NCBI GenBank assembly: GCA_037440545.1
Contig: JBBITX010000001.1
Location: 1-56,631 of the forward strand
Direction of reading: 5' to 3'
Length of the DNA stretch: 56,631 nt
From: JAVZIQ01 sp037440545
GTDB taxonomy: Archaea > Thermoproteota > Bathyarchaeia > Bathyarchaeales > Bathycorpusculaceae
The position numbers were made by a program, and so were the translations under genes. The notes beneath the pieces were generated by a model that searched no databases, was not told the origin of the DNA, and worked only from the letters and a program-made list of their open reading frames with translations. Below are positions 8,191 to 16,816 of this stretch, piece after piece. Each line of letters opens with the position of its first letter. Within the stretch, counting starts at the first letter, position 1.

Positions 8191-8811
8191 TTAGAATTTT
8201 ATTGATTCCTCTTGAGTTCCATCCTTTGTTATTAAGAGAAAGTCTATTCCGTCGCCGCTCATAATGTCTCTGCTTATTGCGGACTTTATAGCTCTGACGA
8301 CGAGGTCTTTTCCTTCATTAACGCTCATGTTTTCCCTGTAACTTTCCTCTAAAACCCCCATGGCTATCTCCGTTCCGGAACCGACAACGGCGAATTTGTC
8401 CGGAATAACTGAACCTAAAACGTCTAAAACATATAGGGATGGCCCTTCCTCATCTATGCCTCCGACAATGGTCTGAGTTATCAACGGGGCTAATCGACGG
8501 GAGAAAAGCAGATTTGACATAAGCTTAGCTGCGGATCTAACTGAAATGGGTCTGCCAAAATCCAAACTATATAAATTTGCATATGCCTCAACTTCTCTAA
8601 CTAGAATCTGCATGTCTGACACAAGCCCTGCGCACGCTGCACCTATACGATCTGTTACCCTGAAAACCTTCTTGCCGCCTCTGCTTACAATTAAATATCC
8701 ATACGACACTCGTTTTTCAGAAGCTAGAATAACTCCGTCCCTACAAACTATGCCCACTGTAGTGGCACCTGGAATCCACATGTACTGCTGCATCTGCGCA
8801 TCTCTTTCCAC
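8191..8811 (-). CDS. psmB: Proteasome beta subunit, probably non-catalytic (Thr1 replaced by Ala)
   Basis: 20S proteasome beta-type protein of about 206 residues, with IVCRDGVILASEKRV, the GSGTEIAMGVLEESY block and MSVNEGKDLVVRAIKSA. Aligning its N-terminal strand IPGATTVGIV with the family motif GTTTVG puts Ala where the nucleophile Thr1 should be. Glu17 and Lys33 fall in their expected places, so the register is sound. Crenarchaea have a similar non-catalytic beta paired with an active one; a second, active beta gene is predicted elsewhere. I chose GTG 8811 because GGAAAGGTG lies 8 nt before it; GTG 8820 and ATG 8793 are alternatives. Confidence 0.92.
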   Translation of the reverse strand: MERDAQMQQYMWIPGATTVGIVCRDGVILASEKRVSYGYLIVSRGGKKVFRVTDRIGAACAGLVSDMQILVREVEAYANLYSLDFGRPISVRSAAKLMSNLLFSRRLAPLITQTIVGGIDEEGPSLYVLDVLGSVIPDKFAVVGSGTEIAMGVLEESYRENMSVNEGKDLVVRAIKSAISRDIMSGDGIDFLLITKDGTQEESIKF

Positions 8812-8895
8812 AATACTCACCTTTCCATGTTATATAAGCACAAACTATTAAACTTAATGTCTCAAATAAACATTAACGAAACAGTGAAGGTTTAA

Positions 8896-9513
8896 ATGAT
8901 AACTCTTAACATTAGAAACTTTGAAGAAGCCTGGTTTGGGGTTGCAGTAAGCGGTTTAGACGTCTACGCAACAGCCTTTGCGTTCAGCAGATTAGGAGTT
9001 CTACAATCCCTCCTTATAAATATACCATTAAACATGCCATTTCAATATACAGAAAATATTTCTGCCTTCGCTGACCAAGTTATTGCACTACTCTTCGACA
9101 TATACTCTGGAAAAGAGGTTTCCCAAGGCATTCATCTAATTCTAGATAATCTTACGCCATACGCTAAAAGGGTTTTAGAGGCTGTCACATTAATTCCATT
9201 AGGATTTGTTACCTCTTATGGTTCTATTGCTAATGTAGCGGGCGGAAGCCCAAGGTCCGTTGGAAACACTTTAGCATCTAACCCTTTTCCACTGATTATT
9301 CCATGCCACAGGGTTGTCGCTTCAAACTTCTCCTTAGGGGGGTATAGTCTAGGACTAAAGGTGAAATGTGACATTTTAAGGCGGGAGAAAAGAGGCTATG
9401 CGGAAAGCTTGGAAATCAAATGGAAAAATGGAAGGCTGCATGTTTTCCCTGTAGAACTTGTGCTGAATAAGCTCAGGGAAAAATGTGTTAAAGTCTCACC
9501 GCGCAAATGTTAA
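8896..9513 (+). CDS. ogt: Methylated-DNA--protein-cysteine methyltransferase
   Basis: Suicide repair protein that moves alkyl groups from O6-alkylguanine to its own cysteine. The active-site motif IPCHRVV places the acceptor at Cys137. The DNA-binding helix SYGSIANVAGGSPRSVGNTL precedes it and the asparagine-hinge region NPFPLIIPC is intact. At 205 residues it includes a degenerate N-terminal domain. The ATG at 8896 follows GTGAAGG. It diverges from the proteasome gene across an 84-bp region containing TTATATAA at 8830-8837, suitably placed to start its transcription near 8860. Confidence 0.95.
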   Translation: MITLNIRNFEEAWFGVAVSGLDVYATAFAFSRLGVLQSLLINIPLNMPFQYTENISAFADQVIALLFDIYSGKEVSQGIHLILDNLTPYAKRVLEAVTLIPLGFVTSYGSIANVAGGSPRSVGNTLASNPFPLIIPCHRVVASNFSLGGYSLGLKVKCDILRREKRGYAESLEIKWKNGRLHVFPVELVLNKLREKCVKVSPRKC

Positions 9514-9660
9514 GGTCAACCTTTTAAACGTTAAAACTGAACCGACATTAAAAGATATCAAAACCCATCAGAGGCGGTATTAAATAATAGCGAAAATATG
9601 TAATGCTGCTTTTCCGAAAACGTAAATAGGGGGATTATTAACTCAAAAAAGGGATGGTTA

Positions 9661-10185
9661 ATGGTTAAACGTGGGCTTTTCGTAGGCAGGTTTCAGCCTT
9701 TCCATTTGGGGCATCTTAACGCAGTTAGGGAAATTTTAAGAGAAGTAGACGAGTTGGTGATTGTTATCGGCAGCGCCCAATACAGCCATAGGATTGAAAA
9801 CCCCTTCACTGCTGGTGAAAGAATTGTTATGATTAGGAGGGCTTTAGAAGAGGAGCGAATAGACAGTAGGCGTATTTGGATTGTGCCCGTTCCTGATTTT
9901 CATATACATATGGTTTGGGTTTCAGCCGTTGAAGGTTACACTCCGACTTTCAACGTTGTTTACTCCAACGAGCCGTTGACGAGGCGGCTTTTTAAAGAGG
10001 CAGGATATGAGGTTAAGCCCATACGCTTCTATAGGCGTAGGTATTACTCGGCAACAGAAATAAGAGAAAGAATCCTTAAGGATAAAAATTGGGGCGAGCT
10101 TGTACCCAAATCCGTGGAAGAATTCATTAGAGAGATAGGCGGTGTTGAAAGGCTTAAAGATCTTACAAAGAGCGATAAAGTCTAA
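9661..10185 (+). CDS. nadM: Nicotinamide-nucleotide adenylyltransferase
   Basis: Joins NMN (or NaMN) and ATP to make NAD (or NaAD). The archaeal NadM hallmarks are present in 174 residues: the nucleotidyltransferase loop GRFQPFHLGH at residues 9-18 (HxGH at 15-18), IGSAQYSHRIENPFTAGER, and the C-terminal YYSATEIRERI. ATG 9661 follows GGGATGG. A gap of about 150 bp separates it from ogt, so it probably has its own promoter. Its end overlaps the convergent DUF62 gene by 23 bp. Confidence 0.96.
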   Translation: MVKRGLFVGRFQPFHLGHLNAVREILREVDELVIVIGSAQYSHRIENPFTAGERIVMIRRALEEERIDSRRIWIVPVPDFHIHMVWVSAVEGYTPTFNVVYSNEPLTRRLFKEAGYEVKPIRFYRRRYYSATEIRERILKDKNWGELVPKSVEEFIREIGGVERLKDLTKSDKV

Positions 10186-10960
10186 TCTTGTCCCCAACTT
10201 TAATGTTATAAGTGTTCGCTGCGTTCCCCTGGTTTATTGATATTTCTAAAAAGTCATTGCTTCCAATAATTGCTAAGGTCTCTTTAGCTTCAACATCCCC
10301 ATAAGCCCTACACAATTTCAAATTCAACTTTAACTTGCCAAGTCTAACTCCGATTTTTTCCTTTACGCCAAGCAAGTCAAGGTGTTTAGCCGTAATGTTA
10401 GTAATGATATTCCCAAATCCATCGATATACACAATTTCACCTTCTAGAAAGTCTCTCTTAAAAATTGGACCTGTGAATTTCGGCATTACAATTCTACTGA
10501 TTTTCACCCCTAACTCAGACGGGCCGACACCTCTAGAAAGATGCGCTGCAGCTGGGGCAAAGATATCTCTTCCATGAAATGTTGAGGATACTTTAGATAG
10601 CATAAATTTAGGGTTTGTTATTTCGTAAACATTTTTTATGTCCATCTGTTTGGCCGCTAAAACTAATATTCCATTGTCTGGACCGATAAAATACGCCCTG
10701 CCAGTTTCAATAATTATTGGTTTTCTTTTCGTTCCGACACTTGGATCTACAACAGCCACATGGATTGTTCCATCTGGAAAATATGGTGCTACCGCAGCTA
10801 AAATGTATGATCCCATTCTGACGTTGAATTTCTCCACTTGATGAGTTATGTCAATTATTAATGCGGAGGGGTTTATTTTTAGAATGACCGCTTTCATTTC
10901 AGCAACATATGGATCGGCTAAACCGAAATCTGTAGTTAAAGTTATAACAGGGTTCGACAT
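10163..10960 (-). CDS. SAM hydroxide adenosyltransferase (DUF62 family)
   Basis: Family that cleaves S-adenosylmethionine with water to adenosine and methionine, related to fluorinase and chlorinase. Conserved stretches in the 265 residues are TLTTDFGLADPYVAEMK at the N-terminus, HVAVVDPSVGT, FIGPDNGIL and the C-terminal domain with IDGFGNIITNI. The halogenases carry characteristic insertions and substitutions that I do not see, so hydrolase is the better call. Physiological role in archaea is unclear. Transcription converges on nadM with a 23-bp overlap. Confidence 0.92.
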   Translation of the reverse strand: MSNPVITLTTDFGLADPYVAEMKAVILKINPSALIIDITHQVEKFNVRMGSYILAAVAPYFPDGTIHVAVVDPSVGTKRKPIIIETGRAYFIGPDNGILVLAAKQMDIKNVYEITNPKFMLSKVSSTFHGRDIFAPAAAHLSRGVGPSELGVKISRIVMPKFTGPIFKRDFLEGEIVYIDGFGNIITNITAKHLDLLGVKEKIGVRLGKLKLNLKLCRAYGDVEAKETLAIIGSNDFLEISINQGNAANTYNIKVGDKIRLYRSL

Positions 10961-11130
10961 GCCTTTCGCCTCTTAATTTTAAACATATGCATAGCTTATC
11001 TGTTCTTTGATTTTAAAAATGGCATATCAACACTGTTATGCTTTTTGACCCTACCTGCTGGGCGCAATTAAAGTGTTGAAGGCTCATTTTTTCACTTGAA
11101 TGCTTGACCTTTAAAAACGCAGCTTTCCGC

Positions 11131-11415
11131 TTAACCTCCATGGGATACCGGAATAAGAACGATATCATCTCCATCTTTCAGCGTTGTTTCCAAACCTTTA
11201 AGCACACTGATTTCCTTTCCTTTGACTATTATTAAATTGTTAGGTTTTAGGCTTCCGAGCTCAGGGTCCACCAACTCTGCTTTCAGACTTGGCAGTTTCT
11301 CAATTATTCTCCGTATAGCCTCTTTTAATGTTGCGGATTCTTCAAGAGTTAATGTTAATTTGCTTTTTCCAGCTAGGCTTTGAAGGCTTCCAACGAACTT
11401 TACAGTGACATTCAC
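11131..11415 (-). CDS. MoaD/ThiS-like ubiquitin-fold protein (possible SAMP)
   Basis: A 94-residue beta-grasp protein beginning MNVTVKFVGSLQSLAGK and ending in Gly-Gly (LIPVSHGG), the tail that is adenylated and thiocarboxylated or conjugated. Such proteins donate sulfur to molybdopterin or to tRNA thiolation, or act as small archaeal modifiers. With no MoaE, E1-like or tungsten-enzyme gene nearby, the sequence does not choose between these. It lies 18 nt downstream of the glycerate kinase gene on the same strand and probably shares its transcript. Confidence 0.85.
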   Translation of the reverse strand: MNVTVKFVGSLQSLAGKSKLTLTLEESATLKEAIRRIIEKLPSLKAELVDPELGSLKPNNLIIVKGKEISVLKGLETTLKDGDDIVLIPVSHGG

Positions 11416-11433
11416 GTTATTCCCCTCTTAAAG

Positions 11434-12810
11434 TTATACAACTACAATCAGGGAAATGTCGTTTACGTTTGTTTCCGTCGGTCCTGTCAAGATTAGGTCT
11501 CCAATCTCCGAAAAGAAGGCATAAGAGTTGTTATTTGCGAGAAACTCCTCTGGTTTTAATCCCATTCTATCTGACCGGGTTAGGGTTCCCCCATCTACGA
11601 TGGCTCCCGCTGCATTTGTGGGTCCGTCAACTCCATCTGTACTTAGAGAAGCTATGACCACCCCGTCTAAGCCACAAATTTTTGTAGCTGCAGCCAATGC
11701 CAACTCCTGATTTCTCCCTCCCACCCCTTTCCCTGTAACAGTTACTGTTGTTTCTCCTCCAGCCACAATTCCGGCTGGCTTTTTAACTGGATTACCTGAG
11801 GCTGTAACCTCACGGGCTATGGCGGCTAACACTATGCCCACATGCCTAGCTTCCCCTTCAAGTGATGTTGTTAGTAAAACTGTGTTTAAACCTTCATCCT
11901 GCAAGGTCTTGCATGAAGCTGTACAGGCCAAATTATTGTTTCCAATAATTATGTTGTAAACCTTACTGAAAGCCTCATCGTTTTTCTTAGGAGTTTCAGG
12001 GATGTTCCCCCTTTTTCCCTCCATTAAAATTTTCCTAACACTTTCAGGTGCACTGTTCCACAAGGAATATTTATGTAAAACTCTTATAGCGTCTGCGAAT
12101 GTTGTGGAATCTGGGACGGTTGGTCCTGAGGCGATGGAATCTAAAGGGTCGCCTAGAACATCTGAAAGTATCAGATTTATTATTGTTGCAGGATACGCTT
12201 TTTTAGCAAGCCATCCTCCCTTAAATTTTGATAAGTGTTTTCTGACAGTGTTTATCTCGATTATTGTTGCGCCGCACTTTAAAAGGTCTTCAGTTATCTT
12301 CCTCTTATCAGCTATTGAAACTCCGTTAATGGGCATTGGCATCAAACTTGATCCTCCACCTGAAAAAATGCATATGACAAGATCTTGCTTGCCTGCTTTC
12401 TCCGCAATCTCAAGCATCTTTGCGGTTCCTTCAACCCCTGATTCATCCGGCGTAGGATGGCTTGCCTCATGAATCTTAATAACTCTTGTTTTATGTTTAC
12501 TGCCTTTTGGAACATTTACAATTCCACATGTAATGTGAGCTCCTAAAATTTCCTCTAAAGCTTCAGCCATTGAGCCGCCGGCCTTCCCGCCTCCCAAAAC
12601 GTAAATGTTTCTGAATTCTTTAACATTGAAACGGTAACCGTCTACGTGGAGTATCGATCCTTTCAGCGATATCCTCGCCCTTATTAGCCTCCTAGGATCT
12701 ACTGCGTTTATCGCATCTTCAAGACTTTTTAGGGCTAATAGGCGCCCATGTTTGTTAAGCTGAGTTTCTCCGTTATCAACGAGCTGTTTCATGTTAGTTA
12801 TGGTTGCCAT
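11434..12810 (-). CDS. Glycerate 2-kinase (DUF4147/MOFRL family)
   Basis: Phosphorylates D-glycerate to 2-phosphoglycerate. It has 458 residues with the two family halves: an N-terminal domain (NIYVLGGGKAGGSMAEALEE, CIFSGGGSSLMPMPINGVS, NTVRKHLSKFKGG) and a C-terminal MOFRL domain (AGGETTVTVTGKGVGGRNQE, LSTDGVDGPTNAAGAIVDG). I chose the ATG at 12810, preceded by AGGTGAAG; the open frame extends to 12882 but without a site. It is transcribed away from the neighbouring glyoxylate/hydroxypyruvate reductase, whose product is its substrate. Confidence 0.93.
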   Translation of the reverse strand: MATITNMKQLVDNGETQLNKHGRLLALKSLEDAINAVDPRRLIRARISLKGSILHVDGYRFNVKEFRNIYVLGGGKAGGSMAEALEEILGAHITCGIVNVPKGSKHKTRVIKIHEASHPTPDESGVEGTAKMLEIAEKAGKQDLVICIFSGGGSSLMPMPINGVSIADKRKITEDLLKCGATIIEINTVRKHLSKFKGGWLAKKAYPATIINLILSDVLGDPLDSIASGPTVPDSTTFADAIRVLHKYSLWNSAPESVRKILMEGKRGNIPETPKKNDEAFSKVYNIIIGNNNLACTASCKTLQDEGLNTVLLTTSLEGEARHVGIVLAAIAREVTASGNPVKKPAGIVAGGETTVTVTGKGVGGRNQELALAAATKICGLDGVVIASLSTDGVDGPTNAAGAIVDGGTLTRSDRMGLKPEEFLANNNSYAFFSEIGDLILTGPTETNVNDISLIVVV

Positions 12811-12902
12811 CTCTTCACCTTTTAGGTACTTTGAGTGAAACGCGTAAATAATAATAAGCTGAGTGGCATAAAGTGTTTGCAATGGCGTAATGGTGTAGCC
12901 TA

Positions 12903-13898
12903 ATGAAAAAGCCTAAAGTCTACATAACCCGTGAACTTCCAGAGAGAGGAATGAAACTTATAATGGAAAATTTTGATGCGGAAATATGGCCTGAATACGG
13001 TCCGCCGCCAAGGGAGGAGATAATTAGAAAAGTGAGAGATGTTGACGCCCTCGTCACCCTTTTAAGCGATAAGATTGACGCCTTAGTCTTTGATGCTGCG
13101 CCAACGCTGAGGATTGTTTCACAGATGGCTGTTGGCTATGACAACATAGACATAGCTGAAGCTACAAGGCGGGGAATATATGTTACAAATACTCCAGGAG
13201 TATTAACTGAAACCACTGCGGATTTTGCTTGGGCCTTGTTAATGGCTGTTGCGCGGCGCGTCGTAGAAGCAGACAAATATGTCCGTACAGGTAAATGGAA
13301 GGTTGCTTGGCATCCAACCATGTTTTTAGGTAGAGACATATATGGTGCAACAATAGGCATTATTGGCGCAGGCAGAATTGGAACAGCTATGGCAAGAAGG
13401 GCTAAAGGCTTTAACATGAGAATACTCTACCACGATGTCATTCCGTTGCCGATTGAAGTTGAAAAAGAGCTGGGTGCAGAACGTGTGAATTTAGAAAACC
13501 TTCTAAGGGAATCCGACTTTGTAACTGTTCATGTTCCATTAATGAAAGAAACATATCACCTTATAGACGAACATAAGCTTAGGCTGATGAAGAAAACAGC
13601 GTATTTAATTAACAATTCACGAGGCCAAGTTGTGGACGAGAAGGCACTCTACAAAGCATTAATTGAAGGCTGGATTGCGGGTGCTGCCTTAGATGTTTTC
13701 GAGGAAGAACCGACGCCCGCTGGAAACCCGCTTCTAAGGCTTGATAACGTTGTTGTTGCCCCTCATATATCCAGCGCAAGCCATGAAACTCGTTCATTGA
13801 TGTCTGAAATGGTGGCGACAAATCTTATTGCTTTCTTTAATGGGGAGAAACCACCAAACCTAGTCAATCCAGAAGTTATGAAAGTACGCCCTTTATAA
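12903..13898 (+). CDS. gyaR: D-2-hydroxyacid dehydrogenase, glyoxylate/hydroxypyruvate reductase type
   Basis: NAD(P)H-dependent reductase of 331 residues. The dinucleotide loop GIIGAGRIG is at residues 152-160, and the catalytic triad of the family is in place: R240 (NNSRGQVVDE), E269 (DVFEEEPT) and H288 (VAPHISSAS). It most resembles archaeal glyoxylate reductases, which also reduce hydroxypyruvate to D-glycerate. Divergence from a glycerate 2-kinase and the downstream aminotransferase support a serine or glyoxylate to 2-phosphoglycerate route. Substrate preference cannot be read directly. Confidence 0.93.
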   Translation: MKKPKVYITRELPERGMKLIMENFDAEIWPEYGPPPREEIIRKVRDVDALVTLLSDKIDALVFDAAPTLRIVSQMAVGYDNIDIAEATRRGIYVTNTPGVLTETTADFAWALLMAVARRVVEADKYVRTGKWKVAWHPTMFLGRDIYGATIGIIGAGRIGTAMARRAKGFNMRILYHDVIPLPIEVEKELGAERVNLENLLRESDFVTVHVPLMKETYHLIDEHKLRLMKKTAYLINNSRGQVVDEKALYKALIEGWIAGAALDVFEEEPTPAGNPLLRLDNVVVAPHISSASHETRSLMSEMVATNLIAFFNGEKPPNLVNPEVMKVRPL

Positions 13899-13937
13899 AC
13901 ATGTTCAAGTAATGTTAAATTTTCAGGGGTGCTTAAA

Positions 13938-15110
13938 ATGAGTTCTATATTTGCTGAAAGAATGACTACTCTGGGAACGGAAACAGCCTTTGAGGTGCTC
14001 GCTAAAGCTAAAAACTTGGAAAAGCAAGGTAAAGAAATTATCCATTTAGAAATAGGTGAACCTGATTTTGACACGCCTAAAAACATTAAAGAGGCCGCTG
14101 TCAGAGCTCTATATGCTGGCTATACGCACTATGTTCCAGCTGCGGGAATTCCGGAATTAAGAGAGGCCATTGCTGAGCATATTTCACAGACAAGGAAAAT
14201 ACCAGTTTGCCCTGAAGAGGTTGTTGTTACTCCAGGTGCAAAGCCCATAATTTTCTTCAGTATACTTGCATGTGTAAATTCAGGAGAAGAAGTGGTATAC
14301 CCGAACCCAGGCTTTCCAATATACGAGTCATTAATAAATTTCGTCGGAGCCAAACCCGTGCCGATGCCATTAAAGGAAGAGAAAGATTTTAGCCTAGACC
14401 ACGAAAATTTCAAGGAGATAATCAGTAAAAAAACTAAAATGATCATATTAAACTCTCCGGAAAACCCGACTGGAGGAATTTTGACAAAAGATGACTTGAA
14501 GCTCATAGCCGACTACACATCCAATCGGAAAGATTTGGTTATTCTTTCAGACGAAGTTTACAGCAAAATAATCTATGATGGAACACATGAAAGCATTGCT
14601 TCGTTTCCCGGATTAAAGGAAAAGACGATAATTTTAGATGGTTTTTCAAAAACCTATGCAATGACAGGGTGGAGGCTTGGCTACGGTGTTATGAGGAAGG
14701 ATTTAGCCCAGAAAATCGCACAGCTAATGGTTAACTCTAACTCTTGCACCTGCGCCTTCATACAGATGGCGGGTATCGAAGCTCTGAAAGGGCCTCAAGA
14801 TTTTGTTGCTGACATGGTTGCAGAGTTTAAGAAACGCAGAGAAGTTATAGTTTCAGGATTGAACAGTATTGAAGGAATAAAGTGTAAAAAGCCCAAAGGG
14901 TCTTTTTACGTTTTCCCAAACATAACTTCTACCGGGATGAAATCCGAAGAACTCTCTGACTATCTTCTAAACAAAGCAGGAGTGGCAGTTTTGCCAGGCA
15001 CATCTTTCGGAAGTTTCGGGGAAGGATACATCCGCTTATCCTTCGCAAACTCCATTGAAAACATAAATAAAGCTTTAGAGAGAATAAAAGAATTTGTTGA
15101 AAACCTATAA
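13938..15110 (+). CDS. Class I/II PLP-dependent aminotransferase
   Basis: Fold-type I aminotransferase of 390 residues, aspartate-aminotransferase-like subgroup. Visible are YTHYVPAAGIPELREAI, the NSPENPTGG asparagine motif, the SDEVYSKI aspartate, the PLP-binding Schiff-base lysine in DGFSKTYAMTGWRLGYG, and the C-terminal substrate arginine in GYIRLSFANS. ATG 13938 follows AGGGG. The donor is not certain. Because gyaR ends only 39 nt upstream and glycerate kinase diverges, a serine/alanine:glyoxylate-type or serine:pyruvate activity is a reasonable inference, but aspartate or alanine aminotransferase is equally possible. Confidence 0.9.
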   Translation: MSSIFAERMTTLGTETAFEVLAKAKNLEKQGKEIIHLEIGEPDFDTPKNIKEAAVRALYAGYTHYVPAAGIPELREAIAEHISQTRKIPVCPEEVVVTPGAKPIIFFSILACVNSGEEVVYPNPGFPIYESLINFVGAKPVPMPLKEEKDFSLDHENFKEIISKKTKMIILNSPENPTGGILTKDDLKLIADYTSNRKDLVILSDEVYSKIIYDGTHESIASFPGLKEKTIILDGFSKTYAMTGWRLGYGVMRKDLAQKIAQLMVNSNSCTCAFIQMAGIEALKGPQDFVADMVAEFKKRREVIVSGLNSIEGIKCKKPKGSFYVFPNITSTGMKSEELSDYLLNKAGVAVLPGTSFGSFGEGYIRLSFANSIENINKALERIKEFVENL

Positions 15111-15117
15111 AACCCTT

Positions 15118-15489
15118 TCAATTTTCAACTTTCTCTCCTATAAGTACCTCAACAATTTCTGAGGCCAGCTGTATCAAATTATCTGCCTGTTTTATGGCTT
15201 TATCCTCATTCACTTCCTCCAGTTGTGCAAGCTGCTGCATTATCCCTTCAATTTCAACCAGACACCTTAATACTGGATCATTTGTTTTTTGAATTTTCTC
15301 AGCAGCTTCCCTTACAACACTTTCTATGAAGGCTGGCTCCCCAAGACTGTAATATATGGCGTTTCGGGCTTTTCGAATAGCTTCTAAAACCAGGCTTGGA
15401 GCCATATAAGGCATTTTTCTAGCCGCTTCAAGTTCAGCTTTGGCTTCCCTCAAATAACGCAAGGCCCATCCCCGTCTATACTGGTCCAT
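15118..15489 (-). CDS. Uncharacterised all-helical protein (HEPN-like?)
   Basis: About 123 residues, predicted almost entirely helical. The first half (RGWALRYLREAKAELEAAR, then LVLEAIRKARNAIYYSLGE) has the two-helix rhythm of HEPN-type bundles, but I see no R-x4-6-H catalytic motif. The second half is a longer amphipathic helix with an acidic tail. It lies 43 nt downstream of S17e on the same strand and may be co-transcribed with it. I chose the ATG at 15489 among closely spaced TTG/GTG/GTG/ATG codons. Function unknown. Confidence 0.6.
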   Translation of the reverse strand: MDQYRRGWALRYLREAKAELEAARKMPYMAPSLVLEAIRKARNAIYYSLGEPAFIESVVREAAEKIQKTNDPVLRCLVEIEGIMQQLAQLEEVNEDKAIKQADNLIQLASEIVEVLIGEKVEN

Positions 15490-15541
15490 CACCACCAAAC
15501 ACCTCTGCCTCCCTTAAAGTAGATGAGTTGACTTAATAAAG

Positions 15542-15766
15542 TTACTCGCCTTCTCCGGTTTCCTTATCAGAGGAAAATGTCTCCATCCTAGAGTAAACGT
15601 GGGTTATGTACCCTGCAATTTGATTTCGAACCCTTGTCGTTGCTCCATGTATAAGCGCGTCCACGGCGCGCTTGTTATCTTCAAACTTGGCTGAAAAATG
15701 ATTAGGATAACGCCTAATGAGCTCCTTTGCTGCGCGCTTGACGTGTTCTGTCCGAACTTTTCCCAA
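15542..15766 (-). CDS. rps17e: 30S ribosomal protein S17e
   Basis: Archaeal/eukaryotic-specific small-subunit protein, 74 residues. The start GKVRTEHVKRAAKELIRRYP followed by HFSAKFEDNKRAV and TTRVRNQIAGYITH is the near-complete family signature. The C-terminus is a short acidic extension. First gene of a short minus-strand pair with the helical unknown protein. Confidence 0.95.
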   Translation of the reverse strand: MGKVRTEHVKRAAKELIRRYPNHFSAKFEDNKRAVDALIHGATTRVRNQIAGYITHVYSRMETFSSDKETGEGE

Positions 15767-15872
15767 CCTGGCAGCCCTCCACTAGTTTTATCGTCAATTC
15801 CCTCTTCACCAGTTCAAAGTTGAAGTGAACATTTCATTAATTAAATGCCTAATATAACCTTACCGTCTGCCA

Positions 15873-16667
15873 TTAATCGGAGTTTATTTTAACTCCGAAA
15901 AATTCTTCAAAGTTCCTAATTATCTGATATGCTGCATCCTCAAATTTAATCCCTTTAATCTCAGCAATACTTTTGACAACCATTGGAATAAAAGCTGGAG
16001 TTGTAATTTTGCCTTCAAATGGATTTTTATAATAACGTACTGGTCCATCAGTTTCTGTAAGCAAATGCGTTAAAGGCGCTTTTTTAACCACTTCACGTAT
16101 TCCATTAGAGTAAACTACAGGCGGTCCCTCACTGATATAGTACCCCAAGTCTATTATTTTTGGAAGTATACCTATTGGATTGCTGAACCAGTGGAGTAAA
16201 ACCTTTCCCAGATTGTAAGAGGGAAGCATTTCCACAATTTTTGAAGTTGTTCCTCGAGAGTGAATTATGACAGGTAAACTGAGCTTTTCACCTAAATGAA
16301 GCATTTTCTCGAAAACACTTAGCTGTTTATCCCATATCTTTTCGTATTTATAATCTAAGCCTACCTCCCCAATTGCCACCATAGCTTTATTATCTCGGTT
16401 TTTCAAAATTAACTCCGCTGTCAGCTGAATCTCTTCTTCTTTTAAGGCGTTTACATTCCAAGGGTGAATGCCTAAGGCGGCGTAGACCCTTCCAGAATAC
16501 CTTTCAGCCAACTCTAAACTTTTAATGCTTGTATTAAAATCCATGGAGTTGGAAACTAAAGCAGCAACATTAGAGTTTTTAGAATCAGTGATTATTTCTT
16601 CAACGACTTCAGCATACTCTTGATCGGATAAGTGTATATGAGCATCGATAAATATGGGAGATTTCAT
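15873..16667 (-). CDS. TatD-family metal-dependent deoxyribonuclease/hydrolase
   Basis: Amidohydrolase-fold protein of 264 residues with the expected metal ligands: DAHIHLSD at the N-terminus, the glutamate in IGEVGLDYKY, the histidine in PVIIHSRG, HWFSN later, and the aspartate in TETDGPVRYY. TatD proteins act as 3'-5' exonucleases or endonucleases, but archaeal substrates are not established. Single gene, divergent from the histone gene across about 150 bp. Confidence 0.93.
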   Translation of the reverse strand: MKSPIFIDAHIHLSDQEYAEVVEEIITDSKNSNVAALVSNSMDFNTSIKSLELAERYSGRVYAALGIHPWNVNALKEEEIQLTAELILKNRDNKAMVAIGEVGLDYKYEKIWDKQLSVFEKMLHLGEKLSLPVIIHSRGTTSKIVEMLPSYNLGKVLLHWFSNPIGILPKIIDLGYYISEGPPVVYSNGIREVVKKAPLTHLLTETDGPVRYYKNPFEGKITTPAFIPMVVKSIAEIKGIKFEDAAYQIIRNFEEFFGVKINSD

Positions 16668-16766
16668 CCCACCACCTTTAAACTTAGACTAAATTTATAC
16701 ACTTTTAATAATTTCCCTTTAACACACCTGAAAATTCCATGTCTATTTTGGCAGATGAAAGGCAAT

Positions 16767-16779
16767 AAAGGTTAAATAT
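16767..16779 (+). promoter_or_regulatory. BRE/TATA promoter of the histone gene
   Basis: AAAGGTTAAATAT: a purine-rich BRE followed by TTAAATAT at 16772-16779. It predicts a start near 16802, giving a leader of about 15 nt that carries the strong GGAGGAG ribosome-binding site at 16805-16811. The same 13 bases occur at the 32.6 kb divergent promoter. Confidence 0.55.
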
Positions 16780-16816
16780 TGCTTTAACTTGAAAAAGAAG
16801 CTACGGAGGAGTATTT

